Origin: Nonlabens sp. YIK11
Lineage (GTDB): Bacteria > Bacteroidota > Bacteroidia > Flavobacteriales > Flavobacteriaceae
DNA: 64,000 bases
Direction of reading: 5' to 3'
Assembly: GCF_001413925.1 (NCBI RefSeq)
Contig: NZ_LBMJ01000001.1
Location: 496,001 to 560,000, forward strand
Under the pieces are notes generated by a model that was not told the DNA's origin, searched no databases, and worked only from the letters and a program-made list of their open reading frames with translations. Both the position numbers and the translations under genes were made by a program. Of the stretch, positions 43,780 to 52,950 are shown in pieces (positions within the stretch are counted from its first letter, which is position 1; the number at the start of each line of letters is the position of its first letter).

Positions 43780-44886
43780 ATGGAATCAAAAGGCACCAGA
43801 CTGGAAGTAGATCTGGCGGCGCTCGCCCATAATTTTCAGTATTTAAAATCAAAAATTCCCGCCGAAACTCTTTTTATGAGCGTGGTCAAGGCAAACGCCT
43901 ACGGCCATGGTATCACAACCGTTGCCCGTAAACTTCAAGATTTGGGAACCGATTATTTTGCGGTTGCTTATGTAGAAGAAGGTGTTGAGATGCGTGATGC
44001 CGGCATTACAAAGCCTATTCTGGTGCTGCACGCGCAGGTACACACCTTGCAGCAATGCATTGATCGCTGTCTGGAGCCGGTGATTTATAGCGTTGAGATG
44101 CTGAAAGCTTTTATCGCTTTCGCGAAAGCGAGTTCCCAAAAATCCTATCCTATTCATTTAGAATTCAATACGGGACTTAATCGTATAGGAATAGATCCTG
44201 ACGACCTTGATAAAGCGATTGCTATTGTCAAAGCTACCGATGTAATAAAAGTTCGCGGACTGCAATCCCATCTTGCCGCCAGTGAAGATTTGAGCGAGAA
44301 AGATTTTACCCTCAAACAAATCGAGACCTTTGAAGATCTGTGCCATAAAGTAGAGGATCAAATAGGTTATCAATGCCTGCGACATACCGATAATACTAGC
44401 GGTATTCTCAATTATGACCACTCACATTACAGTATGGTACGTTCTGGAATAGGCCTCTATGGTTACGGGAATGACCTCAAGTTTGACGCTCACTTGAAAC
44501 CAGTGGCTTCCCTTAAATCCAACATTTCCCAGATCAGACATATCAAAAAAGGAGAAAGCGTAAGTTACAATCGCAGCCACAAAGCTTCTCAGGACATGGA
44601 CTATGCCGTTATCGCATTAGGCCACGGCGATGGTATCAACCGTATTTATGGTTATGGTAAATCAAGCATGTTGGTCAATGGTCAATGGGCGCCTACGCTA
44701 GGAATTATTTGTATGGATATGTTTATGGTAGACGTCACTGGAGTGGATTGTAAGCCAGGTGACGAGGTCATTATTTTTGATCAAACCCATCCGGCAAGAG
44801 ACATGGCAGAAAAAGCAGGAACCATTTCCTACGAACTTTTAACAGGAATACAAAAACGAGTTCCTAGAATTTATTTAAACGACTAA
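43780..44886 (+). CDS. alr: Alanine racemase
   Basis: Makes D-alanine for peptidoglycan using pyridoxal phosphate. 368 residues; the PLP lysine is in VVKANAYGHG (about residue 30) and the opposing Tyr is in the MVRSGIGLYGYG / ISYELLTGI region. Immediately follows tdk, so they are one transcript. A palindrome copy is read AFAKA (FIAFAKASSQ) in the variable stretch before the conserved IHLEFNTGLNRIG. Confidence 0.95.
   Translation: MESKGTRLEVDLAALAHNFQYLKSKIPAETLFMSVVKANAYGHGITTVARKLQDLGTDYFAVAYVEEGVEMRDAGITKPILVLHAQVHTLQQCIDRCLEPVIYSVEMLKAFIAFAKASSQKSYPIHLEFNTGLNRIGIDPDDLDKAIAIVKATDVIKVRGLQSHLAASEDLSEKDFTLKQIETFEDLCHKVEDQIGYQCLRHTDNTSGILNYDHSHYSMVRSGIGLYGYGNDLKFDAHLKPVASLKSNISQIRHIKKGESVSYNRSHKASQDMDYAVIALGHGDGINRIYGYGKSSMLVNGQWAPTLGIICMDMFMVDVTGVDCKPGDEVIIFDQTHPARDMAEKAGTISYELLTGIQKRVPRIYLND
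44115..44130. repeat. 16-bp palindrome, in alr gene
   Basis: Perfect copy; read as AFAKA. Confidence 0.95.
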
Positions 44887-44887
44887 T

Positions 44888-44928
44888 CGTCTGATTTTTA
44901 AACAAATTGATCGAAAGACGTTTTTTTT
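44888..44928 (+). terminator. Possible terminator after alr
   Basis: Short CGTCT / AGACG stem with a long loop, followed by eight T bases. The stem is weak, so support is mostly the T tract and position. Confidence 0.4.
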
Positions 44929-45000
44929 CCTGTTCCCTTTGATTCTTAAATTCCTGTTAATCTAGTAAGTTTACCGTTCAATATTTTAAATCTAACCATT

Positions 45001-45414
45001 ATGCTTAAAGAGTTCAAAAACTTTATTATGACAGGAAATGTCATAGATCTAGCCGTTGCCGTATTGCTTGCTGGCGCGACCGCACTTGTCGTAAACGGAT
45101 TTGTAAAGCTTATCATGATGCCTATCGTTGGGCACTTTACGGGTGGAACCGACTTTTCAGAATTCAAAGTAGTCCTAAGTGAAGCTGTGGTAGCTGCAGA
45201 CGGTACTATTGAGGTGCCAGAAAACGCCATTCTTTATGGAGAATGGATCAATACAATCATCAACTTGATCATTGTAGGCTTTGTTTTATTTATGATCGTG
45301 AAGGCTTATAACAAAACCAAAAAGAAAGAAGAGCCAGCTCCTGAGGCACCAAAAGGTCCTACTCAAGAAGAATTGCTTATAGAAATAAGAGATGCCATCA
45401 AGGCGCAAAACTAA
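45001..45414 (+). CDS. mscL: Large-conductance mechanosensitive channel
   Basis: 137 residues; releases solutes on hypo-osmotic shock. N-terminal amphipathic helix and first helix (KEFKNFIMTGNVIDLAVAVLLAGATALVVNGFVKLIMMPI), periplasmic loop, second helix (WINTIINLIIVGFVLFMIVKAYN), then a charged C-terminal bundle (KKEEPAPEAPKGPTQEELL). The tail is usual for MscL. Single-gene unit ended by a hairpin. Confidence 0.96.
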   Translation: MLKEFKNFIMTGNVIDLAVAVLLAGATALVVNGFVKLIMMPIVGHFTGGTDFSEFKVVLSEAVVAADGTIEVPENAILYGEWINTIINLIIVGFVLFMIVKAYNKTKKKEEPAPEAPKGPTQEELLIEIRDAIKAQN

Positions 45415-45439
45415 TTCTGTAAATTGCTCAAAATTGATA

Positions 45440-45469
45440 AGCCGTTTCTATGATAGAAGCGGCTTTTTC
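45440..45469 (+). terminator. Rho-independent terminator of mscL
   Basis: AGCCGTTTCTA / TAGAAGCGGCT, 11-bp stem with one G-T pair and a 3-base loop, then five T bases. Confidence 0.85.
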
Positions 45470-45514
45470 TATTCTTAACTTTTGTAAGAGTTGGGTTTAT
45501 AAATACTTGACGCT

Positions 45515-45522
45515 TACATTTG
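45515..45522 (+). promoter_or_regulatory. Putative -7 box for asd
   Basis: TACATTTG, exact consensus, 21 bases before the asd ATG. Its position inside an upstream open frame supports the shorter asd start. Confidence 0.55.
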
Positions 45523-45542
45523 CTAACTTAAATTTTACGACA

Positions 45543-46538
45543 ATGAAAATAGCTGTTGTGGGCGTTACCGGCATGGTAGGTCAAGTGATGCTCAAGGTTC
45601 TAGAAGAACGCAATCTTGAAATAACGGAATTGATTCCTGTAGCATCAGAGAAATCTGTAGGTACTGAAATTGTTTTTAAGGGCAAACCCTATAAGGTGGT
45701 GAGCATGCAGGATGCTATTGACATGAAACCAGCTATTGCATTATTTTCTGCTGGTGGTGGCGTGAGTCTAGAAAACGCTCCCAAATTTGCAGCAGTAGGT
45801 ACGACCGTTATCGATAACTCCAGCGCATGGCGCATGGAAGCAGATAAGAAATTGGTTGTTCCTGAAATCAACGCAGACCAGCTTACCACAAACGACAAGA
45901 TCATTGCAAACCCTAACTGTTCAACCATACAACTGGTAATGGCACTTGCGCCTTTGCACAAAAAGTATGGTATTAAAAGATTGGTGATATCTACCTATCA
46001 GTCTATTACGGGTACAGGTGTCAAAGCCGTGGAACAATTGGAAAATGAATACACCAATACTAAAGGTGCCATGGCATATCCATACCAGATCCACAGGAAT
46101 GCACTACCGCATTGTGATGTTTTTGAAGAAAATGGATATACTAAAGAAGAACTCAAACTGGTACGAGAAACACAAAAGATTCTAGACGATAAAACCATTG
46201 CCGTGACAGCAACTGCAGTAAGAATACCAGTAGTTGGTGGTCATTCAGAATCTGTGAATGTAGAATTTCACAACGACTTTACAGAATCTGAAGTACGCGC
46301 CATCCTCGCAGATACTGACGGTGTTACTGTACAGGACAATACAGATGTCAACTTATATCCTATGCCACTCATGGCACACGGGAAAGATGACGTTTTTGTG
46401 GGACGAATAAGACGAGACCATTCTGCGCCTAACGCGCTCAATATGTGGATCGTTGCAGATAACCTGAGAAAAGGTGCTGCTACCAATGCTGTGCAGATAG
46501 CCGAGTATTTGATCAAAAACGAACTAGTAAGCGCCTAA
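45543..46538 (+). CDS. asd: Aspartate-semialdehyde dehydrogenase
   Basis: 331 residues from ATG 45543. Converts aspartyl phosphate to the semialdehyde for lysine, threonine, methionine and diaminopimelate. NADP fold VVGVTGMVGQVML at the start, catalytic Cys in IANPNCSTIQLVMAL, and the C-terminal GGHSESVNVEF with active His region. A longer in-frame start 93 bases upstream would cross the terminator of mscL and the promoter box and is rejected. Confidence 0.96.
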   Translation: MKIAVVGVTGMVGQVMLKVLEERNLEITELIPVASEKSVGTEIVFKGKPYKVVSMQDAIDMKPAIALFSAGGGVSLENAPKFAAVGTTVIDNSSAWRMEADKKLVVPEINADQLTTNDKIIANPNCSTIQLVMALAPLHKKYGIKRLVISTYQSITGTGVKAVEQLENEYTNTKGAMAYPYQIHRNALPHCDVFEENGYTKEELKLVRETQKILDDKTIAVTATAVRIPVVGGHSESVNVEFHNDFTESEVRAILADTDGVTVQDNTDVNLYPMPLMAHGKDDVFVGRIRRDHSAPNALNMWIVADNLRKGAATNAVQIAEYLIKNELVSA

Positions 46539-46592
46539 TTTTGAGTGCCACCGCTGGATTTTCTCTACATTTATCGTTCTAGAGAAATCCTT

Positions 46593-47903
46593 ATGAATAA
46601 ATTTTTACTTGCAAGCATTGCTGCTCTTTTCACTTGGAACCTGCAGGCACAGTTCTGGAGTGAAGTCGATTCTGACTTCCCAACAGAATCCACCGGTATT
46701 TCAAGATTTAGCATCGTTGATGAAAATGTGGCTTGGGGAATAGGCTACAACGGCATTAATCCAGAAAACAACATCCAGCAGTTCTCTAAAACTACAGATG
46801 CTGGTTCCACCTGGAACGCGGGTTCCATCGGCATAGGAAATACCAATTTGGGAATAGGTGACATTGCTGCCATCGATGGCCAAACCGCTTTTATAGCGGT
46901 CTATCCCAGAATCGCTGGACAAAATGGTGGTATCTGGAAAACGGAAGATGGCGGCGGTAGCTGGGCTAAAATAAGCCAGACAGAGTTTACCTCTAGTGGC
47001 AGTTTTCCCAATACGATCCATTTTTTTGATACAGATAATGGCGTTGTCACTGGCGATCCTGTAAATGGCAATTGGGAGATTTACACCACTGCAGATGGTG
47101 GGTCGACCTTTACACCAGTTCCGGCCGCCAATATTCCTGCACCGCAAACTAATGAAACCGGATATCTGGCACAAAACACCGCCAGCGGCGACTCCATATG
47201 GTTTACGACGAGTACAGGCCGGATATTTCACTCCACAAACCGTGGTTTGAACTGGAATGTGTATCAGTCGCCCATTAGTGATTTTGGCGGCAGTGAAGTT
47301 TCTGGAGACATCAGTTTTGCAGATGCTTCAAAAGGGATTCTACAAACCAATGCCGCAATTTTATACAGTACGACAAATGCAGGCCAGACTTGGACACAGA
47401 TAGTGACCAGCGGCACGGGAACGCCTTACGGCGACAACATTGCCTACCTTCCATTCACTTCCTATATTGTGAGTGTAGGCTCTGATCCTAATTTTGCAGG
47501 TAGCTCCTACTCTGTTAACGATGGCGTGACTTGGGTGAATATTGACACTAAACAGCACGTGGACGTTGCCTTTTTGAATACTTCGGCAGGTTATAGTGGT
47601 GGTTTTACCAGTGATACAAATACGACTGGTGTTTTCAAATATGTTGGAGATGTACTTAGTGCTGGTGATGAGTTCGCTTTCGCGAAAGCGATATCCCTTT
47701 ATCCCAACCCTACAAGAAATGAGCTTAACATCTCTGGTACAGACCGTGTTTTGAATCTGGAATTGTTTAATTTAAGCGGTCAAAGCCTCAAGGTTTTCCA
47801 GCCTTCTCACAGCTTATCGCTGGAAGGTTTGCCTACAGGCTTATATCTATTGAAAATCACGACACCACTGGGAATGCAATCAATACCAGTCCTTAAAAAT
47901 TAA
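46593..47903 (+). CDS. Secreted BNR-repeat protein with T9SS sorting domain
   Basis: 436 residues from ATG 46593, with a signal peptide ending NLQAQF. The middle has BNR/Asp-box-like repeats ([62 protein letters not shown]) forming a sialidase/Ycf48-like propeller. The C-terminal 70 residues ([15 protein letters not shown]... [14 protein letters not shown]) are a type A sorting domain for type IX secretion, matching the porW gene in this window. The palindrome lies exactly in the linker between the two ([15 protein letters not shown]). Substrate unknown. Confidence 0.88.
   Translation: MNKFLLASIAALFTWNLQAQFWSEVDSDFPTESTGISRFSIVDENVAWGIGYNGINPENNIQQFSKTTDAGSTWNAGSIGIGNTNLGIGDIAAIDGQTAFIAVYPRIAGQNGGIWKTEDGGGSWAKISQTEFTSSGSFPNTIHFFDTDNGVVTGDPVNGNWEIYTTADGGSTFTPVPAANIPAPQTNETGYLAQNTASGDSIWFTTSTGRIFHSTNRGLNWNVYQSPISDFGGSEVSGDISFADASKGILQTNAAILYSTTNAGQTWTQIVTSGTGTPYGDNIAYLPFTSYIVSVGSDPNFAGSSYSVNDGVTWVNIDTKQHVDVAFLNTSAGYSGGFTSDTNTTGVFKYVGDVLSAGDEFAFAKAISLYPNPTRNELNISGTDRVLNLELFNLSGQSLKVFQPSHSLSLEGLPTGLYLLKITTPLGMQSIPVLKN
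47675..47690. repeat. 16-bp palindrome, in T9SS cargo gene
   Basis: Perfect copy; read as AFAKA in the linker just before the sorting domain. Confidence 0.95.
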
Positions 47904-47905
47904 TT

Positions 47906-50074
47906 ATGAGATTTAATAACATCTATATGGCAGCTTTGGGTTTTGTGGCCCTAGCAGCTTGTAAGCAGGAAAACAATGAAGAAACGGCTATGGCAATGAC
48001 CTATCCCGAAACTAAGAAAGTGGATACGACTGATGTGTATTTTGGCAATGAGGTAGCAGATCATTATCGCTGGTTGGAAGATGACCGTAGCGAGGAAACC
48101 GGTGAATGGGTCAAGGCACAAAATAAGGTCACACAGGATTATCTCTCACAAATTCCCTATCGCGACAAGATCAATAAGCGTCTTACTGAGTTGTGGAACT
48201 ATGAGAAAATAGGCGCACCATTTATTGAAGGTGACTATGCCTATTATTATAAGAATGATGGTTTGCAAAACCAATCTGTTTTATACAGGTATGAAAAAGA
48301 TGCAGACCCATCAACGGCGAGCGTTTTTCTTGATCCCAATAGTTTTGCAGCAGATGGTACCATATCATTGGGCGGCATGAGTTTTACTGAAAATGGCTCT
48401 AAACTTGCTTATGCCATCTCTACCGGCGGTAGTGACTGGCGCAAGATTATTGTGATGGATGCAGCAACTAAAGAAATTATAGGCGATACGATTCAGGATG
48501 TGAAGTTTTCTGGTCTTTCCTGGTATAAGGATGAAGGCATCTATTATTCCAGTTATGACAAGCCTAAAGGAAGTGAACTAAGCGCTATGACAGACCAGCA
48601 CAAGCTGTATTACCATAAACTGGGAACCCCACAAAGTGAAGATAAAGTGATCTTTGGTGGTACTCCAGATCAAAAATACCGTTACATAGGTGGTAATGTT
48701 ACAGACGATCAAAAGCTGCTGATTATTTCGGCAAGCACGAGTACAAATGGCGGTAAGCTGTTCATGAAACGTTTGGACCAGCCTAATGCGCCGCTGGTGA
48801 CAATACTGGACAATTTTGATACAAACACTTATGTATTGCATAATGACGGTGATTTGCTATGGTTGGTAACTGACTACAATGCTCCCAACAAGCGCGTGGT
48901 CACGACGAATATCTCCAACCCAACTCCAGACAACTGGGTCGATTTGATTCCAGAAACAGATAATGTACTATCACCTTCTACCGGTGGCGGCTACATATTT
49001 GCAGAATATATGGTCGACGCGGTATCACAGATCAAGCAATTCAATCTGGACGGCACCTTAGTTCGCGATGTAGAGTTGCCTGGAGTAGGAAATGTAGGCG
49101 GTTTTGGTGCTAAGGATGAGGACAAGACTCTTTATTATTCCTTCACTAACTATGTGACACCTGGCAGCACTTACATCTATAATATAGAAAAAGGGACTTC
49201 AGAGTTATATCGCAAACCAGATATAAAATTCAACCCAGAAGAATATGAAAGCAAGCAGGTTTTCTATACTTCAAAGGACGGTACACAAATCCCTATGATC
49301 ATCTCTTACAAAAAAGGAATGCAGAAGGATGGTACCAATCCTACCATTCTTTATGGCTATGGTGGCTTTAATATTTCACTCAATCCTGGTTTCTCTGTAA
49401 CCCGAGCTGCATGGATGGAAATGGGCGGCATTTATGCCGTAGCCAACTTGCGTGGCGGTGGTGAATACGGTAAAAAATGGCACGATGCAGGTACTAAAAT
49501 GCAAAAGCAAAATGTCTTTGATGACTTTATCGCTGCTGCAGAATACCTAAAAGCCGAAAAGTATACAAGCACAGAAAAGCTGGCCATTCAAGGTGGATCT
49601 AATGGTGGTTTGCTGGTCGGAGCAACTATGACGCAACGTCCGGACCTAGCTGCCGTTGCCATTCCACAAGTAGGTGTATTGGATATGTTACGCTATAATA
49701 AGTTCACCGCTGGTGCTGGTTGGGCTTATGACTATGGAACGGCAGAGGATAATACAGAAATGTTTAACTACCTTAAAGGCTACTCGCCTTTGCATAACGT
49801 TAAAGAAGGTACCCAGTACCCAGCAACCTTGATTACTACTGGTGATCATGACGATCGTGTGGTACCTGCACACTCCTTCAAGTTTGCGGCAGAGCTTCAA
49901 GCAAAACAAGCAGGCAACAACCCAACGCTAATACGCATTGAGACTGATGCTGGTCATGGCGCGGGAAAACCTACCAGTAAAATCATTGAAGAACAAACAG
50001 ACATCTACGGTTTCACGCTCTACAACATGGGTTATAAGGAGTTACCACAACCTGTTGATGATGTAAAAATGTAA
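47906..50074 (+). CDS. Prolyl oligopeptidase family serine peptidase (S9), lipoprotein
   Basis: 722 residues. Lipobox-like LAACKQEN. The N-terminal seven-bladed propeller domain begins with [28 protein letters not shown], a hallmark of prolyl oligopeptidases. The alpha/beta-hydrolase part (about 480-722) has nucleophile Ser in QGGSNGGLL, Asp in DHDDRVVP and His in DAGHGAGKP. It cuts short peptides after proline, probably in the periplasm. Starts 2 bases after the T9SS gene, so the two may be co-transcribed. Confidence 0.93.
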   Translation: MRFNNIYMAALGFVALAACKQENNEETAMAMTYPETKKVDTTDVYFGNEVADHYRWLEDDRSEETGEWVKAQNKVTQDYLSQIPYRDKINKRLTELWNYEKIGAPFIEGDYAYYYKNDGLQNQSVLYRYEKDADPSTASVFLDPNSFAADGTISLGGMSFTENGSKLAYAISTGGSDWRKIIVMDAATKEIIGDTIQDVKFSGLSWYKDEGIYYSSYDKPKGSELSAMTDQHKLYYHKLGTPQSEDKVIFGGTPDQKYRYIGGNVTDDQKLLIISASTSTNGGKLFMKRLDQPNAPLVTILDNFDTNTYVLHNDGDLLWLVTDYNAPNKRVVTTNISNPTPDNWVDLIPETDNVLSPSTGGGYIFAEYMVDAVSQIKQFNLDGTLVRDVELPGVGNVGGFGAKDEDKTLYYSFTNYVTPGSTYIYNIEKGTSELYRKPDIKFNPEEYESKQVFYTSKDGTQIPMIISYKKGMQKDGTNPTILYGYGGFNISLNPGFSVTRAAWMEMGGIYAVANLRGGGEYGKKWHDAGTKMQKQNVFDDFIAAAEYLKAEKYTSTEKLAIQGGSNGGLLVGATMTQRPDLAAVAIPQVGVLDMLRYNKFTAGAGWAYDYGTAEDNTEMFNYLKGYSPLHNVKEGTQYPATLITTGDHDDRVVPAHSFKFAAELQAKQAGNNPTLIRIETDAGHGAGKPTSKIIEEQTDIYGFTLYNMGYKELPQPVDDVKM

Positions 50075-50097
50075 GAATAACAGATCACTTTTTATGA

Positions 50098-50129
50098 ACC
50101 GCCTAGCCTCAATGCTTGGCGGTTTTTTT
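50098..50129 (+). terminator. Rho-independent terminator of S9 peptidase gene
   Basis: ACCGCC / GGCGGT with an inner AGC / GCT pairing, then seven T bases, 23 bases past the stop. Confidence 0.85.
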
Positions 50130-50141
50130 GTGGGGAAATTT

Positions 50142-50157
50142 CGCTTTCGCGAAAGCG
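50142..50157. repeat. 16-bp palindrome, intergenic
   Basis: Perfect copy, symmetric over 22 bp, 13 bp past the terminator. Confidence 0.95.
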
Positions 50158-50267
50158 AAAAAATCTTAAATAGGGTTTTAACAGCAACTATAGATCTGGA
50201 AGCAAGGCAAACAGCCATTTTGATTCTCCTAATATTTTATTAATTTGGATGATTTACAGCTATCCCT

Positions 50268-51992
50268 ATGCCTGAAAAATTATCTCTACCATTGAAGGTC
50301 TTCCTTCTATTCCTCGCCAGTAGTCTACCAATGACCCTAGTGGGCCAAGATGCAAAAATAGAATCTCTCAAAAACGATATAAGAACCCATACGCAGGACA
50401 GCAAGGCGGTTCTAGCATATGCCGACCAACTTATCGAAATGAACGATAGCCTAGCTAAAACAGAAGGGTATCTCGCAAAAGGATCTGTTCTTTTGAGGTT
50501 TAGGGATTTTGAAAGGGCGATTTCTAACTACCAACTGGCCTTGTCGTGGTCACCTGAAGAACCGAAGTTATTGAAAGGTCGCTCGTATAACGGTCTCGCA
50601 ATGGCTTATATGATGTCCAGGGATTTTGAAAAAACTCTTGAGTATGCCGCTCAGGCCGAAGCCTTTGGAAAAAAAATAAATGATGACCGCACCATAGTGG
50701 GTTCGTTGTCAAAAAAAGGTTCTGCGTTGCTTAATCTAGGTAGGTATGAAGAAGCCGTGGAAACTTATATCGAAGCTGCGCGCATAGAAGAAGGATTCTC
50801 ACCCAATGGTCTAGAGAACACCTACCAAAGTATTGCAAAGGCATACGAGCGTTTACAAAGACCAGAAATGGTTTTAAAGTGGTATCACAAATCCCTGTCG
50901 GTAGCTCGGCAAAAATCAAATTCGCCATTTTTATATGGCCTTTCCTATAACCTTGCCAATTTCCATAAGAATATTGGTCGATTAGATAGCAGTCAGTACT
51001 ATGTGGAGCAACTCATTGACGTGGATAATATTGACCCTTTGAGAAAAAAAGGAAGTTTACTTCTACTGGCAGACATCAATATAGAGCAGGGAAAACTTAT
51101 TGAGGCCTCTAAAAGAATCGAAGAAGCGAGGCAGATCGATTGGCGTGGAAAAAAGGACCCAACAGCAATCAATACTCTCATGATTGAACAAAAGCTCTTT
51201 AGAGAAATGGGAGAATTTGAAAAAGCCGAAAAGATTCTGGATAACATGAAAACAGAATCAATTTCCCAGCCCGTTAGTACCCATTTACCACTATATCTTG
51301 AATATGTAGAGCTCTATCAATCTTGGGGGAAATATAAGCAGGCTTATGAGGTCTTTGAAACCTATACCCGAGCAAAAGATAGCCTAAAGGATTTAACGGA
51401 TCTGGCCGTCATTCAAAACTCTCTAGATGCCTATGATCTTGAAAAAAAGGAGGCTTCCTTGAAGGAGACTATGGCTCAAAACGAGAGGTCGCGATATACG
51501 ATAATTTGGCTTTCCATCATGGGAGCACTCATCATTATTGCCTTGTTGTTTGTCTATATGCGCTATCGTAAAAGCAAGAACAAAGCCTCACAATTAGAAG
51601 CACAAAACGCACAAATTAAGGCCTCGTTTAAAAAGTTACAGGAACAGCTCGCCAAGAAACAACAAGACGCTACAGCAGGAAGCATTCTTGTAAATTCTAA
51701 GCAAGTGGTAAAACTGGATCAACTGGAATATGTAAAAAGTGAAGGTCATTATCTTGACTATTTTGTATCAGATAATGAGAAGCCTATTACTGAAAGAAAT
51801 ACTTTAAAGGATAGGATCACAGAGCTGGAAACTAGTGGCTTCCTGCAGGTACATCGCTCCTTTGTCATCAATATTGAAAAAGTAAGATCTATTCAGTCTG
51901 GACTAGTCGTGATGGAAACTGGAAATCAGATTCCGCTATCGCGAACTTTTAAACAACGCCTTAAAGAAGAGCAGCATCCACTTTTTGCCTAG
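50268..51992 (+). CDS. TPR sensor with C-terminal LytTR DNA-binding domain
   Basis: 574 residues. Signal peptide (to about 27, ending LVGQ), TPR array in the periplasm (about 35-400), one membrane helix (about 407-427, IIWLSIMGALIIIALLFVYM), cytoplasmic coiled coil, and a LytTR domain at about 475-574 (VKLDQLEYVKSEGHYLDYF, GFLQVHRSFVINIEKVRSI). A one-piece membrane regulator. The palindromic direct repeats just downstream (52056-52090) are a candidate binding site. Confidence 0.88.
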   Translation: MPEKLSLPLKVFLLFLASSLPMTLVGQDAKIESLKNDIRTHTQDSKAVLAYADQLIEMNDSLAKTEGYLAKGSVLLRFRDFERAISNYQLALSWSPEEPKLLKGRSYNGLAMAYMMSRDFEKTLEYAAQAEAFGKKINDDRTIVGSLSKKGSALLNLGRYEEAVETYIEAARIEEGFSPNGLENTYQSIAKAYERLQRPEMVLKWYHKSLSVARQKSNSPFLYGLSYNLANFHKNIGRLDSSQYYVEQLIDVDNIDPLRKKGSLLLLADINIEQGKLIEASKRIEEARQIDWRGKKDPTAINTLMIEQKLFREMGEFEKAEKILDNMKTESISQPVSTHLPLYLEYVELYQSWGKYKQAYEVFETYTRAKDSLKDLTDLAVIQNSLDAYDLEKKEASLKETMAQNERSRYTIIWLSIMGALIIIALLFVYMRYRKSKNKASQLEAQNAQIKASFKKLQEQLAKKQQDATAGSILVNSKQVVKLDQLEYVKSEGHYLDYFVSDNEKPITERNTLKDRITELETSGFLQVHRSFVINIEKVRSIQSGLVVMETGNQIPLSRTFKQRLKEEQHPLFA

Positions 51993-52055
51993 ATAAGAAA
52001 GTAAATTTTTTATATAAGGATCTGTTTTCTAAGGTCCATAAACTCATAAAACATC

Positions 52056-52090
52056 ATGTCATTCATGACGATAATGATGTCACTCACGAC
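52056..52090. promoter_or_regulatory. Direct repeats at 21-bp period, candidate LytTR site
   Basis: ATGTCATTCATGAC (52056-52069) and ATGTCACTCACGAC (52077-52090) agree at 12 of 14 bases with starts 21 bp apart, two helical turns. LytTR proteins such as AgrA bind paired direct repeats at this period. They lie between the LytTR gene and the LuxR gene, about 40-75 bp before a possible -7 box (CATTTTTG at 52130). Confidence 0.5.
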
Positions 52091-52179
52091 AAACCCCTTT
52101 ATTTATAGGTAATTAGCACGTCTTTTTTTCATTTTTGAATTGACAATTAGTTTAAGGTCTCCATTCAAAAGTTTTGAAA

Positions 52180-52920
52180 ATGACACAACTTTACCAATCA
52201 GATCATCTTATGATCCATTCGATAAACGAAATCCTCGTACAAGAATGGACTGATAAGCAATTGACTGTGGATCACTTTAAAAAAGAGCTGAGAAGCTTTC
52301 TTTGTCTGTTCAAAAAACTGAAACCGAAGGGTGTTTTATGGCTGCAAGAAAAGTTCACGCTGGATATTCCCAACGAATTGCATAATTGGATCGAGAGAGA
52401 AATTCTTGAACCCCAATACAAATACGGTCTACGCAGGCTTGCCTTTACCATTCCCAAGGATCAAGAGGCACATATCTCCATCATCGATTCCTTTAATAAG
52501 GTAAACAGCATCATGCAGCCCAGGTATTTCGTTTGCAGGGAAAAAGCCATGCGATTCCTGTTAGAAGGTAATTATCCCGAGGATAAAGAGAAGATCGCCT
52601 ATGAAATCAATAGAACGATTGACGCCACCCAAATCACCTTAGAGGTGCATCACAGACAGTTGCCGCACGCCATTAGGCACCTGGATAAACTTAAAGAGCA
52701 GTTTCAGTTTAGGATAGAGCATTCAGAGAAGTTTGAGCAGTTGACCTTGAGGGAATTTGAAATCCTAAAGGCGATTTGCAGCGGCGAGGTGAACCGTGAG
52801 ATCGCAGAGCGTCTCTTCTTATCAGAGTCCACTATAGCCACCCATAGGAAGTCCATCATTAAAAAGCTGGGCATCAAGTCCAGTAATGACTGGCATCAAT
52901 TTGGCAGTGCTTTCTTGTAG
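52180..52920 (+). CDS. LuxR-type HTH regulator
   Basis: 246 residues from ATG 52180 (a TTG six bases earlier is possible). The N-terminal 180 residues are helical and unrecognised. The C-terminal LuxR/FixJ helix-turn-helix (about 188-240) reads LTLREFEILKAICSGEVNREIAERLFLSESTIATHRKSIIKKL. There is no receiver domain, so the signal is sensed by the N-terminal part or partner. It is preceded by a LytTR regulator and direct repeats that may control it. Bacteroidota proteins of this layout exist; target genes unknown. Confidence 0.82.
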   Translation: MTQLYQSDHLMIHSINEILVQEWTDKQLTVDHFKKELRSFLCLFKKLKPKGVLWLQEKFTLDIPNELHNWIEREILEPQYKYGLRRLAFTIPKDQEAHISIIDSFNKVNSIMQPRYFVCREKAMRFLLEGNYPEDKEKIAYEINRTIDATQITLEVHHRQLPHAIRHLDKLKEQFQFRIEHSEKFEQLTLREFEILKAICSGEVNREIAERLFLSESTIATHRKSIIKKLGIKSSNDWHQFGSAFL

Positions 52921-52938
52921 GACAAGCTCTATGGGCAG

Positions 52939-52946
52939 TACCTTTG
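52939..52946 (+). promoter_or_regulatory. -7 box directly before an ABC ATPase start
   Basis: TACCTTTG, exact consensus, with the ATG of the ATPase gene only 5 bases further. A leaderless transcript is implied. Confidence 0.5.
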
Positions 52947-52950
52947 CTGG

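Noticed and set aside
45450..45542. N-terminal extension of asd
   Set aside because: Covers the mscL terminator and the asd promoter box; the Rossmann fold starts at the 45543 ATG.
51932..51946. Near-match to the 16-bp palindrome (CGCTATCGCGAAC) in the LytTR gene
   Set aside because: One central mismatch and a broken right arm; could be an eroded copy but is not counted.
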